From Faecalibacterium prausnitzii (lineage in GTDB: Bacteria > Bacillota > Clostridia > Oscillospirales > Ruminococcaceae): a stretch of 64,000 nt of DNA. The position numbers and the translations under genes are program-made. Shown piece by piece: positions 45,441 to 54,508 of this stretch (positions within the stretch are counted from its first letter, which is position 1; every line of letters starts with the position of its first letter). Below the pieces are notes generated by a model. It was not told where the DNA came from, did not search any database, and saw nothing but the letters and a program-made list of their open reading frames with translations. The DNA is taken from positions 1 through 64,000 of the forward strand of contig NZ_PXUP01000006.1 of assembly GCF_003324185.1 (NCBI RefSeq), written 5' to 3'.

Positions 45441-48400
45441 TCAAACCTTGAAATAGTCCACGCCGCCCTCAAAGATCGGCTGGTATTTATCGCCGGTGAC
45501 GTTCTTGTACAGGTATTCGCCGCTGCGCTCCGAGTGACCCATCTTGCCGAACACGCGGCCGTCCGGGCTGGTGATGCCCTCAATAGCCAGCACCGAGCCG
45601 TTGGGGTTGAAGCTCTGATCCATGGTGGGCACGCCGGTCAGATCCACATACTGGGTAGCCACCTGACCGTTGCGCAGCATGGTGTCCAGCACCTCCTGCG
45701 GAGCCACAAAGCGGCCCTCGCCGTGGCTGATGGCGATGGTGTGCATCTCGCCCACCTCGCACTTGCTAAGCCACGGGCTGCCGGTGGAAGCCACGCGGGT
45801 ATGTACCAGCATGCTCTGGTGACGGCCGATGGTGTTGAAGGTCAGGGTGGGGTCGCAGGCGGTGATGGGACGGATATCGCCGTAGGGCACCAGACCCAGC
45901 TTGATCAGAGCCTGGAAGCCGTTGCAAATGCCCAGCATCAGGCCATCGCGCTGCTGCAGCAGACGGCGCACAGCCTCGGTGACCGCAGGATTGCGGAAGA
46001 AGGAGGCGATGAACTTGGCGCTGCCGTCCGGCTCGTCGCCGCCGGAGAAGCCGCCGGGCAGCATGACGATCTGGCTTGCGTCAATGGCCTTGACCAGTGC
46101 CTTGCAGCTCTCGGCAACGTCGGCGGGGGTCAGGTTGCGCACCACCAGAATTTCGGGGTCGGCACCGGCGCGGGCAAAGGCCTTGGCGGTGTCATACTCG
46201 CAGTTGGTGCCGGGGAACACCGGGATGATAACCTTGGGCTTTGCCACACCGATCTTGGGTGCGGCGGGAGCGGTCAGGCTACCGTTGATCTTCTCCACGG
46301 CAGGGCCGGCCTTGCGGTAGGGATACACAGGCTCCAGCTTGCTCTCCCAGATCTCCTGCAGTTCGGCCATATCCAGCTTTTCGCCGCAGGACTCAAAGGT
46401 GTACTCCTTGGTGGTCTCGCCCAGCAGCATACCGGCGGGAGAATCGGACACCATTTCCAGAATGATGGAACCATACATGGGCTCAAACATCTGATGGGTG
46501 GTCATGTCCGCACGCATCTTGAAGCCGATGCGGTTGCCCAGACCCATCTTGAACAGTGCCTCGGCAATGCCGCCGTAGCCCACGGAGCAGGCGGAGGCGA
46601 CCATGCCTTCTTCGATCATGTTCTCCACGATCTTGTAGTTGGCCTTCAGGGAGAAGAAGTTGGGGCAGCCGGTCTCCGGGTCGATGATGGGGCGCACGAG
46701 CACCACGGTGCTCTCGGGCTTCTTGAACTCGGTGGAGACTACGCGGCTTGCCTTGCCGATGGCGGTGGCAAAAGACACCAGCGTGGGGGGCACATCCAGC
46801 TGCTCAAAGGAGCCGGACATACTGTCCTTGCCGCCGATGGAAGCAATGCCAAGACCGATCTGCGCATCCAGTGCGCCCAGCAGGGCAGCCAGCGGCTTGC
46901 CCCAGCGCTCGGGCTTGTTGCCCAGACGCTCGAAGTACTCCTGGAAGGTCAGGTAAGCGTCCTCGTAGCGGAAGCCGGTGGCAACCAGCTTGGTCACGCT
47001 CTCAATAACAGCCATCCGTGCACCCACATACTGGTTGGCGCTCATCAGATAGGGGTTATAGCCCCATGCCATGCCGGAGCAGGTGGAGGTCTCGCCGTCC
47101 ACCGGCAGCTTTGCTACCATGGCGTTCTGGGGGGTCAGCTGGTATGCACCGCCAAAGGGCATGAGCACGGTGGCAGCGCCGATGGTGGAGTCGAACCGCT
47201 CGGAAAGGCCCTTCTTGCTGCAGACGTTCAAATCGCCCACCATGGACTTCATCTTCTGGCTGAAGGTCAGGCCTGCCCACTGGGGCTGCCAGACGCTGCC
47301 CTTTTCCACATGGACGTTCTGGTGCTTCTCTGCACCGTTGGAGTTCAGGAACTCACGGCTGATGTTCACGATGGAAACGCCGTTCCACACCATGTTCAGG
47401 CGCTTTTCCTCGGTAACCTTAGCCACAGGGGTAGCCTCGAGGTTCTCCTCGGTGGCAATGGCGATGAACTTGTCCACATCCTCCGGGGCAAGGGCCACAG
47501 CCATGCGCTCCTGGCTCTCGCTGATGGCCAGCTCGGTGCCGTCCAGACCCTCGTACTTCTTGGTGACCTTGTTCAGGTCGATGTACAGGCCGTCGGCCAG
47601 CTCACCGATGGCAACGGAAACGCCGCCGGCACCAAAGTCGTTGCAGCGCTTGATCATCTTGCAGGCGTCCTCGCGGCGGAACAGGCGCTGCAGCTTGCGC
47701 TCGATGGGCGCATTGCCCTTCTGCACCTCGGCACCGCAGTGCTCAAGGCTGTCCAGCTTGTGTGCCTTGGAGGAGCCGGTAGCGCCGCCGATGCCGTCAC
47801 GGCCGGTGCGGCCGCCCAGCAACACGATCACATCGCCGGGAGCGGGGCACTCGCGGCGGACGTGGGAAGCAGGGGTAGCGCCCACAACAGCGCCGATCTC
47901 CATGCGCTTTGCCACATAGCCGGGGTGGTAGATCTCGTCCACCTGACCGGTAGCCAGACCGATCTGGTTGCCGTAGGAGGAGTAACCGGCGGCTGCGGTG
48001 GTGACCAGCTTACGCTGGGGCAGCTTGCCGGGCATGGTCTCGCTGACCGGCTTGAGCGGGTCGCCTGCACCGGTGACGCGCATAGCCTGATAGACGTAGC
48101 TGCGGCCGGACAGCGGGTCGCGGATGGCACCGCCGATGCAGGTGGCAGCGCCGCCGAAGGGCTCGATCTCGGTGGGGTGGTTGTGAGTCTCGTTCTTGAA
48201 CAGGAACAGCCAGTCCTCATCCTTGCCGTTGACGTCGCACTTGATCTTGACGGTGCAGGCGTTGATCTCCTCAGACTCGTCCAGATTCTTCAGGATACCC
48301 TGCTTCTTCAGCTCCTTGGCGCCAATGGTGGCAAGGTCCATCATGCAGCGGGGCTTGTTCTCGCGGCCCAGCTCGGTGCGCATAGCCATGTAGCGGTCAA

Positions 48401-49133
48401 AGGCCTCCTGCACCACGGCGTCATCGATCTGCACATCGTCCAGAATGGTGCCAAAGGTGGTGTGGCGGCAGTGATCGGACCAGTAGGTGTCGATCATCTT
48501 GATCTCGGTGATGGTGGGGTCGCGCTGCTCGGTGCGGAAGTACTCCTGGCAGAACTTGATGTCCCCCAGATCCATGGCCAGACCCTTTTCCTCAATGAAC
48601 TTGGCAAGGCCAGCCTCGTCCAGCTGGTTGAAGCCCTCCAGCACTGCCACGGCAGCGGGCACAGGGTAATCCATCTTCAGGGTTTCTTTGGTCTCCAGAG
48701 AAGCCTCGCGGGCTTCCACAGGGTTGATGACATACTTCTTGATCTCGGCCACCTGCTCGGGGGTCAGAGCACCCTCCAGCAGGTAGACGCGGGCAGAGCG
48801 CACCAGCGGGCGCTCGCCCTGACTGATGAGCTGGATGCACTCGGCAGCAGAAGCTGCGCGCTGGTCGAACTGGCCGGGCAGATACTCCACCGCGAAGGAC
48901 ACGCCCTCGGCAGCGGGCAGCTCGGCGTAGGTGTTATCCACCGGCGGCTCGCTGAACACGGTGCTGACGCACTGGTTGAACAGTGCTTCGTCGATGCCTT
49001 CCACATCGTAGCGGTTCAGCAGGCGCAGACCGGTCAGGTCCTTGATGCCCAGCAGGCTGGTGAGTTCGTTTTTCAGACCGTTGGCCTCGACATCAAAGCC
49101 GGGCTTTTTTTCCACATAAATACGATAGACCAT
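45441..49133 (-). CDS. purL: phosphoribosylformylglycinamidine synthase, fused large form
   Basis: This 1230-residue enzyme makes FGAM from FGAR and glutamine. Synthetase motifs YWSDHCRHTTF and FKNETHNHPTEIEPFGGAATCIGG are visible; the repeat half has GGKDSMSGSF. The C-terminal glutamine amidotransferase (about 970-1230) carries the nucleophile in LGICNGFQAL and the His-Glu pair in ISHGEGRF. This is the single-polypeptide type that needs no separate PurS and PurQ, unlike the B. subtilis arrangement. Confidence 0.97.
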   Translation of the reverse strand: MVYRIYVEKKPGFDVEANGLKNELTSLLGIKDLTGLRLLNRYDVEGIDEALFNQCVSTVFSEPPVDNTYAELPAAEGVSFAVEYLPGQFDQRAASAAECIQLISQGERPLVRSARVYLLEGALTPEQVAEIKKYVINPVEAREASLETKETLKMDYPVPAAVAVLEGFNQLDEAGLAKFIEEKGLAMDLGDIKFCQEYFRTEQRDPTITEIKMIDTYWSDHCRHTTFGTILDDVQIDDAVVQEAFDRYMAMRTELGRENKPRCMMDLATIGAKELKKQGILKNLDESEEINACTVKIKCDVNGKDEDWLFLFKNETHNHPTEIEPFGGAATCIGGAIRDPLSGRSYVYQAMRVTGAGDPLKPVSETMPGKLPQRKLVTTAAAGYSSYGNQIGLATGQVDEIYHPGYVAKRMEIGAVVGATPASHVRRECPAPGDVIVLLGGRTGRDGIGGATGSSKAHKLDSLEHCGAEVQKGNAPIERKLQRLFRREDACKMIKRCNDFGAGGVSVAIGELADGLYIDLNKVTKKYEGLDGTELAISESQERMAVALAPEDVDKFIAIATEENLEATPVAKVTEEKRLNMVWNGVSIVNISREFLNSNGAEKHQNVHVEKGSVWQPQWAGLTFSQKMKSMVGDLNVCSKKGLSERFDSTIGAATVLMPFGGAYQLTPQNAMVAKLPVDGETSTCSGMAWGYNPYLMSANQYVGARMAVIESVTKLVATGFRYEDAYLTFQEYFERLGNKPERWGKPLAALLGALDAQIGLGIASIGGKDSMSGSFEQLDVPPTLVSFATAIGKASRVVSTEFKKPESTVVLVRPIIDPETGCPNFFSLKANYKIVENMIEEGMVASACSVGYGGIAEALFKMGLGNRIGFKMRADMTTHQMFEPMYGSIILEMVSDSPAGMLLGETTKEYTFESCGEKLDMAELQEIWESKLEPVYPYRKAGPAVEKINGSLTAPAAPKIGVAKPKVIIPVFPGTNCEYDTAKAFARAGADPEILVVRNLTPADVAESCKALVKAIDASQIVMLPGGFSGGDEPDGSAKFIASFFRNPAVTEAVRRLLQQRDGLMLGICNGFQALIKLGLVPYGDIRPITACDPTLTFNTIGRHQSMLVHTRVASTGSPWLSKCEVGEMHTIAISHGEGRFVAPQEVLDTMLRNGQVATQYVDLTGVPTMDQSFNPNGSVLAIEGITSPDGRVFGKMGHSERSGEYLYKNVTGDKYQPIFEGGVDYFKV

Positions 49134-49161
49134 TGGGTAGGTTCCCCCTTTGTATTCTTTC

Positions 49162-50466
49162 TTACTGCTTCTCTGCCAGCGCTTTCAGGGCACGCAGGCC
49201 GATATCGCTGCGCTTGTGCAGCTTTTCAAAGCTGATCTTTTCGGCTGCTTCATAGGCGTGGCTCAGGGCGTTGGTCAGGCGCGGGCCGGTGGCGGTAACG
49301 CCCAGCACGCGACCGCCGTTGGTCACAAGCTGGCCGTCCTCGGTGATGGCAGTGCCGGAGTGGTACACCGTCACGTTCTCCTCGTCGGGCAGCTGACCGT
49401 CCACAAGGCCGGAGATGGGCTTGCCCTTCTCGTAGGCCACAGGGTAGCCGCCGGAGGCCAGAATCACACAGGCCGCAGCACCATCGGAGAACTTGACCTC
49501 CTGCTGTGCCAGCGTGCCGTCGGTGCAGGACTGCATGATGTGCAGCAGGTCGCTTTCCAGCAACGGCAGCACCACCTGCGTTTCGGGGTCGCCGAAGCGG
49601 CAGTTATACTCGATGACCTTGGGGCCGTCCGGGGTGAGCATGAGGCCGAAGTACAGGCAGCCCTTGAAGGGGCAGCCCTCGGCGTTCATGGCGCGGATGG
49701 TGGGCAGGAAGATCTTTTCCATGCACTCCGCAGCCACCTCCGGGGTGTAGTAGGGGTTGGGGGCAATGGTGCCCATGCCGCCGGTGTTCAGGCCGGTATC
49801 GTGGTCGTTGGCGCGCTTATGGTCCATGCTGGAGACCATGGGCTTGACCACCTTGCCGTCCGTAAAGCTCAGCACGCTGACCTCCGGCCCGGTGAGGAAC
49901 TCTTCCACCACCACATGGTTGCCGGATGCGCCGAACTTTTTGTCCAGCATGATCTCCTTAACGCCGTCGGCGGCCTGCTGCTCGTTTTCGCAGATGAGCA
50001 CGCCCTTACCCAGTGCAAGGCCGTCTGCCTTGATGACCACCGGGTACTTACCCTCGGCGCGGATGTAGTCCATAACCTTTGCGGGGTCATCGAAGGTCTC
50101 GTACTTTGCGGTGGGGATGCCATATTTCTTCATCAGGTCCTTGGAGAACACCTTGGAAGCCTCGATGCGGGCAGCGGCCTTGTCCGGGCCAAAGGCGGGG
50201 ATGCCCACCTTTGCCAGTGCGTCCACCATGCCCAGTGCAAGGGGGTCGTCCTGTGCCACTACAACGTAATCGAACTTTTCTTCCACTGCAAAGCCCACCA
50301 TGGTATCCACATCGGTGGCCTTGATGTTCTTGCACTTGGCATCATAGCTGATGCCGCCGTTGCCCGGTGCGCACCAGATCTCGCCGCAGTCGGGGCTCTT
50401 TTTCAGTGCCTTGATGATGGCGTGCTCGCGGCCGCCGCCGCCCACTACCAAGATTTTTTCAGCCAT
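49162..50466 (-). CDS. purD: phosphoribosylamine-glycine ligase
   Basis: This 434-residue ATP-grasp enzyme forms GAR. It has the N-terminal MAEKILVVGGGGREHAI, the ATP loop VIKADGLALGKGV, LKVIEYNCRFGDPETQ-type VIEYNCRFGDPETQ and a C-terminal GRVLGVTATG. I chose the ATG at 50466, where AAGG lies 8 bases upstream; an ATG nine bases earlier lies too close to the ribosome site. Upstream is a palindromic repeat element. Confidence 0.97.
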   Translation of the reverse strand: MAEKILVVGGGGREHAIIKALKKSPDCGEIWCAPGNGGISYDAKCKNIKATDVDTMVGFAVEEKFDYVVVAQDDPLALGMVDALAKVGIPAFGPDKAAARIEASKVFSKDLMKKYGIPTAKYETFDDPAKVMDYIRAEGKYPVVIKADGLALGKGVLICENEQQAADGVKEIMLDKKFGASGNHVVVEEFLTGPEVSVLSFTDGKVVKPMVSSMDHKRANDHDTGLNTGGMGTIAPNPYYTPEVAAECMEKIFLPTIRAMNAEGCPFKGCLYFGLMLTPDGPKVIEYNCRFGDPETQVVLPLLESDLLHIMQSCTDGTLAQQEVKFSDGAAACVILASGGYPVAYEKGKPISGLVDGQLPDEENVTVYHSGTAITEDGQLVTNGGRVLGVTATGPRLTNALSHAYEAAEKISFEKLHKRSDIGLRALKALAEKQ

Positions 50467-50492
50467 ATCATTCACCTTCCCGTTTTTGAATG

Positions 50493-50652
50493 ACCCTCTC
50501 AGTCATTGCTGCGCAATGCCAGCTCCCCCGAAAGGGGGAGCTTTTTCCGCTGACGGCAGGTGCCGCGTTCAACGGAGGGAGCATTCCTGCCCGTTTTCCC
50601 GCATAAAGCTCCCCCCTCGGGGGAGCTGTCGCCGTCAGGCGACTGAGAGGGT
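50493..50652. repeat. palindromic repeat element, copy C (AICAR transformylase gene-purD)
   Basis: Perfect 12-bp ends ACCCTCTCAGTC (50493-50504) and GACTGAGAGGGT (50641-50652) enclose two GCTCCCCC/GGGGGAGC hairpins in opposite orientation, with about 50 bp of unrelated sequence between. It is the best-preserved copy in the window. Confidence 0.88.
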
Positions 50653-50666
50653 TCGTTCCTTTTTCC

Positions 50667-51848
50667 TTAGTGATGGAACAGCCGCAGGCCGCAGAAGGCC
50701 ATGGCGATGCCGTACTTGTTGCAGGTGTCGATGACCTGCTGGTCGCGGATGGAGCCGCCGGGCTGCACGATGGCAGTCACGCCGGAGCGGCGGGCACGCT
50801 CGATGTTGTCGCCGAAGGGGAAGAAAGCGTCCGAACCAAGGCAAACACCGGTCACCTTGCTGAGGTAGGCCTTCTTTTCCTCGGCGGTCAGCGGCTCGGG
50901 CTGGCGGGTAAAGGTCTCGGCCCAGACGTCATCACCAATGACATCCTCCGGGGTATCGCCGATGTAAACATCAATGGCGTTGTCGCGGTTGGGCTTTGCC
51001 ACATCGTCGCGGAAGGGCAGGTTCAGCACCTTATCCATGTGGCGCAGCTGCCAGTTGTCGGCCTTCTGACCGGCCAGACGGGTGCAGTGGATGCGGCTCT
51101 GCTGGCCGGCACCCACGCCGATGGTCTGACCATTGTAGGTGTAGCACACGCTGTTAGACTGGGTGTACTTCAGGGTGATAAGGGCAATGACGAGGTCGCG
51201 CTTCTGCTCCTCGGTTACGTCCTTGTTCTCGGTGACCCAGTTGTTCAGCATGGTGTCAGCGTTGATGACCAGTTCGTTGCGGCCCTGCTCGAAGGTGATG
51301 CCGTACACCTGCTTATGCTCGATGGGAGCGGGCTTATAGGCGGGGTCGATGGCGACCACATTGTAGTTGCCCTTCTTTTTGCCGGACAGGATGGCCAGTG
51401 CCTCCGGCTCGTAGCCCGGGGCGATGATACCGTCAGAGACTTCGTGCTGGATCAGCTTTGCGGTGGGCACATCGCAGATGTCAGACAGGGCGATCCAGTC
51501 GCCGAAGGAAGACATCCGGTCTGCGCCGCGGGCGCGGGCGTAGGCGCAAGCCAGCGGGGAGAGCTCGGTCTCCGGGGCAATGTGGTACATCCGGCGCTCC
51601 ACCTCGGTCAGGGGCAGACCCAGTGCTGCACCCGCCGGGGAAACGTGCTTGAAGGAAGCCGCTGCGGGCAGACCGCAGGCAGTCTTTAACTCCTTGACCA
51701 GCTGGATGGAGTTGAGGGCATCCAGAAAGTTGATGTAGCCGGGCTTGCCGTTCAGCACGGTAACGGGCAGGTCGGAGCCATCTTCCATATAAATGCGGCT
51801 GGGCTTCTGGTTGGGGTTGCAGCCGTACTTCAGTGCGAGTTCATTCAT
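50667..51848 (-). CDS. AICAR transformylase without the cyclohydrolase domain
   Basis: This 393-residue protein corresponds only to the C-terminal, formyltransferase half of PurH: FKHVSPAGAALGLPL with the catalytic Lys-His pair, SFGDWIALSD, LKYTQSNSVCY, GVGAGQQSRIHC and SDAFFPFGDNIERA. It converts AICAR to FAICAR with 10-formyl-THF. The N-terminal inosinicase domain of PurH is missing. The next upstream gene encodes a PurO-like cyclohydrolase, which supplies the final step. Confidence 0.9.
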   Translation of the reverse strand: MNELALKYGCNPNQKPSRIYMEDGSDLPVTVLNGKPGYINFLDALNSIQLVKELKTACGLPAAASFKHVSPAGAALGLPLTEVERRMYHIAPETELSPLACAYARARGADRMSSFGDWIALSDICDVPTAKLIQHEVSDGIIAPGYEPEALAILSGKKKGNYNVVAIDPAYKPAPIEHKQVYGITFEQGRNELVINADTMLNNWVTENKDVTEEQKRDLVIALITLKYTQSNSVCYTYNGQTIGVGAGQQSRIHCTRLAGQKADNWQLRHMDKVLNLPFRDDVAKPNRDNAIDVYIGDTPEDVIGDDVWAETFTRQPEPLTAEEKKAYLSKVTGVCLGSDAFFPFGDNIERARRSGVTAIVQPGGSIRDQQVIDTCNKYGIAMAFCGLRLFHH

Positions 51849-51881
51849 TGGTGCATCCTCCTTATATCCTAAGGTTTACTC

Positions 51882-52682
51882 TTATTCTTCCTCGGCGTCA
51901 AGCTTTTTGAGCAGTTCCAGCTCCTCGGGCAGCAGCTCCGGCTCCTCAGGGTCGTCAAAGTCGCTGCACACCGGATCATATTTATTAAAGATCATATCGC
52001 CGCTCTCGCCGGTGTCCAGATCAATGACCCGGGCAAACAGGCTCACCTTGTTGTCCAGATTCAGGCTGCTCCACATATCGTGGGCAAAATCACCGATGGT
52101 GCGGGGGCAGGCAAAGCGCAAAGGCTCACCTTCAAAGCTGGGGATGGGGTTGCCGTTGTGCTTGTAGGTGCTGATGAAGTGGCCCTCGCCTGCAACAGGC
52201 TGGGGGTAATCAAAGAAATAGCGCTGCACGCTGTCACCGTTGCCATCGGCAGACTTGAGGATGCTCATCTGGTAGCTGCCGTCGGCGTACACCACAGCGG
52301 AGATGCGGGGGGTGTAGTTGGGACCGTCCGGCTCAAAGGTGCGGGTGCGCAGGGCGTCGGCAAAGCTCTTGCCCTGGCTCATCAGGTCGTAGATGGTATC
52401 GGTCTGGTCGCCGTTGGTCACGATATGGGTCTTGCCAAGGGTCAGCACCGGGTTATAAATGATCAGGCTGGGATCCTCCAGCTTTGCGGGGTCGGCTGCA
52501 ACGGTGCAGATGCCGCCGCGCTCGGGCACAGGGTCAAACACGCGGTTGCGGCTGTTCTCGCTGCGGCCCATGATAAAGTAGCCGATAAACATCTGCCGTC
52601 CGTCCGGTGCCATTGCCACAGCAATGCCGCGGCCGGGGTACTCGTTGGAGGCCAGATACTCGTTCAGGTTGATCTTTTCCAT
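51882..52682 (-). CDS. PurO-like IMP cyclohydrolase
   Basis: This 266-residue protein has the N-terminal NEYPGRGIAVAMAPDG and IGYFIMGRSENSRNRVF of the IMP cyclohydrolase family first known from archaea (PurO). It should close FAICAR to IMP. Its position directly before an AICAR transformylase that lacks its own cyclohydrolase domain supports this strongly. An acidic tail (about 240-266) follows the domain. I start at 52682, where GGGAG lies 7 bases upstream. Confidence 0.88.
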   Translation of the reverse strand: MEKINLNEYLASNEYPGRGIAVAMAPDGRQMFIGYFIMGRSENSRNRVFDPVPERGGICTVAADPAKLEDPSLIIYNPVLTLGKTHIVTNGDQTDTIYDLMSQGKSFADALRTRTFEPDGPNYTPRISAVVYADGSYQMSILKSADGNGDSVQRYFFDYPQPVAGEGHFISTYKHNGNPIPSFEGEPLRFACPRTIGDFAHDMWSSLNLDNKVSLFARVIDLDTGESGDMIFNKYDPVCSDFDDPEEPELLPEELELLKKLDAEEE

Positions 52683-52718
52683 TGTTGTTCTCCCTTGCAT
52701 TTTTGTTTTCAAAGAGCA

Positions 52719-52850
52719 ACTCTCGGCTCCCCCTTTGGGGGAGCTGGCGCGTCAGCGCCTGAGAGGGCGAACCTCTTTGCGGAGGCAACTTCCCCGCCCT
52801 CTCCGTCACGGCTTACGCCGTGCCACCTCTCCCAAAGGGAGAGGCAAGAA
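52719..52850. repeat. palindromic repeat element, copy D (purN-cyclohydrolase gene)
   Basis: Two separate monomers: 52719-52770 with GGCTCCCCC/GGGGGAGC and a CCTGAGAGGG end, and 52793-52850 with CCCTCTCCGTCA, a GGCTTACGCC hairpin and CCTCTCCC/GGGAGAGG. The order is rearranged relative to copies B and C. Confidence 0.78.
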
Positions 52851-52867
52851 CAACGCTCTGCAAGCTT

Positions 52868-53464
52868 TCAGCAGATCTCTCCGCTACACACCATAGCCAC
52901 CGCCTTGGGCAGCAGCTTCCATTCAGCCTGCTCCATCACCCGCTTCTGTAGCACCTCGGGGGTGTCGCCGGGCAGGATGTCCACGGCCTTCTGCAGCAGG
53001 ATGGGCCCGCCGTCGCACTCCTCGTTGACAAAGTGGACGGTGGCGCCGGTCACCTTGCAGCCCCGGGCCAGTGCAGCCTCATGGGGACGCAGGCCGTACA
53101 TTCCCGGCCCGCAGAAGGAAGGGATCAGCGCCGGGTGCACGTTCAGGATACGGCGCGGATAGGCCGCGATGACGCTGGGGCCCAGCACGGACAGAAAGCC
53201 CGCCAGCACCACCAGATCAATCTTGTGCGCCCGCAGTGTTTCCAGCAGCGCAGCGTCAAATTCCTCGCTGGCGGCGTAGTCCTTGCGGCGCACCACGCAG
53301 CCTTCCACACCCGCCTTTGCGGCGCGTTCCAGCGCAAAGACGCCGGGCTTGGAGGCCACTACCAGCGTGATTTTACCATTGGGGTTCTCGCCCCGGGCCT
53401 CGCTGTCCAGCAGCGCCTGCAGATTGGTGCCGCCGCCGGACACTAACACGGCAATGTTCAGCAC
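52868..53464 (-). CDS. purN: phosphoribosylglycinamide formyltransferase
   Basis: This 198-residue 10-formyl-THF-dependent enzyme converts GAR to FGAR. It has the N-terminal IAVLVSGGGTNLQALL, the NVHPALIPSF motif with the catalytic Asn-His pair, and TGATVHFVNEECDGGPIL. It overlaps purM by 7 bp. Confidence 0.96.
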   Translation of the reverse strand: MLNIAVLVSGGGTNLQALLDSEARGENPNGKITLVVASKPGVFALERAAKAGVEGCVVRRKDYAASEEFDAALLETLRAHKIDLVVLAGFLSVLGPSVIAAYPRRILNVHPALIPSFCGPGMYGLRPHEAALARGCKVTGATVHFVNEECDGGPILLQKAVDILPGDTPEVLQKRVMEQAEWKLLPKAVAMVCSGEIC

Positions 53465-54504
53465 AGCTCCACGCCCTCACCTTCTGCGATGACGCCCAGA
53501 CGGTAAGCCTCCGGCTCGCCGTTGGCGTGCAGGATCTCCAGTGCCTTATCGGCCTGCTCGGCGGGCACGGTGAGCACCATGCCCACGCCCATGTTGAAGG
53601 TGTTGAACATATCGTGCTCGGAGATGCCGCCCACCTTCTGCATCAGGTGGAACAGGGCGGGGGTGCGCACATCTGCCTTGTTGATGCGGGCGCAGCAACC
53701 CTTTTTCAGGCTGCGGGGGATATTCTCGTAGAAGCCGCCGCCGGTGATGTGGGAGATACCCTTGACCTGCACCTCTTCCAGCACCTTCAGCACGGGCTTG
53801 ACGTAGATCTTGGTGGGAGCCAGCAGCGCCTCGCCAAGGGTCTTGCCGCCCAGCTCGGCGGGGGTGGAGAACAGCACATCGGGGTCGGCGTCGATGTTGA
53901 ACACCTTGCGCACCAGCGAGAAACCGTTGGAGTGCACACCGGTGGAGGGCAGGGCAAGGATCACGTCACCGGCTGCCATGGTCTCGTTGTTCAGGATCTT
54001 CTCCTTATCCACAACGCCCACGGTGAAACCGGCCAGATCGTACTCATCCTCCGGCATCATGCCCGGGTGCTCGGCAGTCTCGCCGCCCACCAGAGCGCAA
54101 TCGGCCTGCACACAGCCCTCGGCCACGCCCTTGACGATGTTGGCGATCTTTTCCGGCACGTTGCGGCCGCAGGCGATGTAGTCCAGGAACACCAGCGGCT
54201 TTGCACCGGCGCAGATGACATCGTTGACGCACATGGCCACACAGTCGATACCAATGGTATCGTGCTTATCCATGATCATGGCCACCTTCAGCTTGGTGCC
54301 CACACCGTCGGTACCGGAGATCAGCACCGGGTGCTTGTAACCGGTGCAGTCCAGCTCAAACAGGCCGCCAAAGCCGCCCAAGCCGCCGATGCAGTGCTCG
54401 TTCATGGTACGGGCGACATACTGCTTCATCAGCTCCACAGAGCGGTAACCGGCGGTAATGTCCACGCCTGCTGCGGCGTAGCTTTCAGAATAGCTCTTTT
54501 CCAT
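53458..54504 (-). CDS. purM: phosphoribosylformylglycinamidine cyclo-ligase
   Basis: This 348-residue AIR synthetase has LISGTDGVGTKLKVA, CVNDVICAGAKPLVFLDY, ALVGGETAEHPGMM and GISHITGGGFYENIPR. Length and motifs are standard. It starts 4 bp after purF and overlaps purN. Confidence 0.97.
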   Translation of the reverse strand: MEKSYSESYAAAGVDITAGYRSVELMKQYVARTMNEHCIGGLGGFGGLFELDCTGYKHPVLISGTDGVGTKLKVAMIMDKHDTIGIDCVAMCVNDVICAGAKPLVFLDYIACGRNVPEKIANIVKGVAEGCVQADCALVGGETAEHPGMMPEDEYDLAGFTVGVVDKEKILNNETMAAGDVILALPSTGVHSNGFSLVRKVFNIDADPDVLFSTPAELGGKTLGEALLAPTKIYVKPVLKVLEEVQVKGISHITGGGFYENIPRSLKKGCCARINKADVRTPALFHLMQKVGGISEHDMFNTFNMGVGMVLTVPAEQADKALEILHANGEPEAYRLGVIAEGEGVELC

Positions 54505-54508
54505 GTTC

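Noticed and set aside
45296-50652. CRISPR array from the repeated CAGCTCCCCC blocks
   Set aside because: Copies are kilobases apart, are inverted pairs and have no regular spacers; no cas genes are present.
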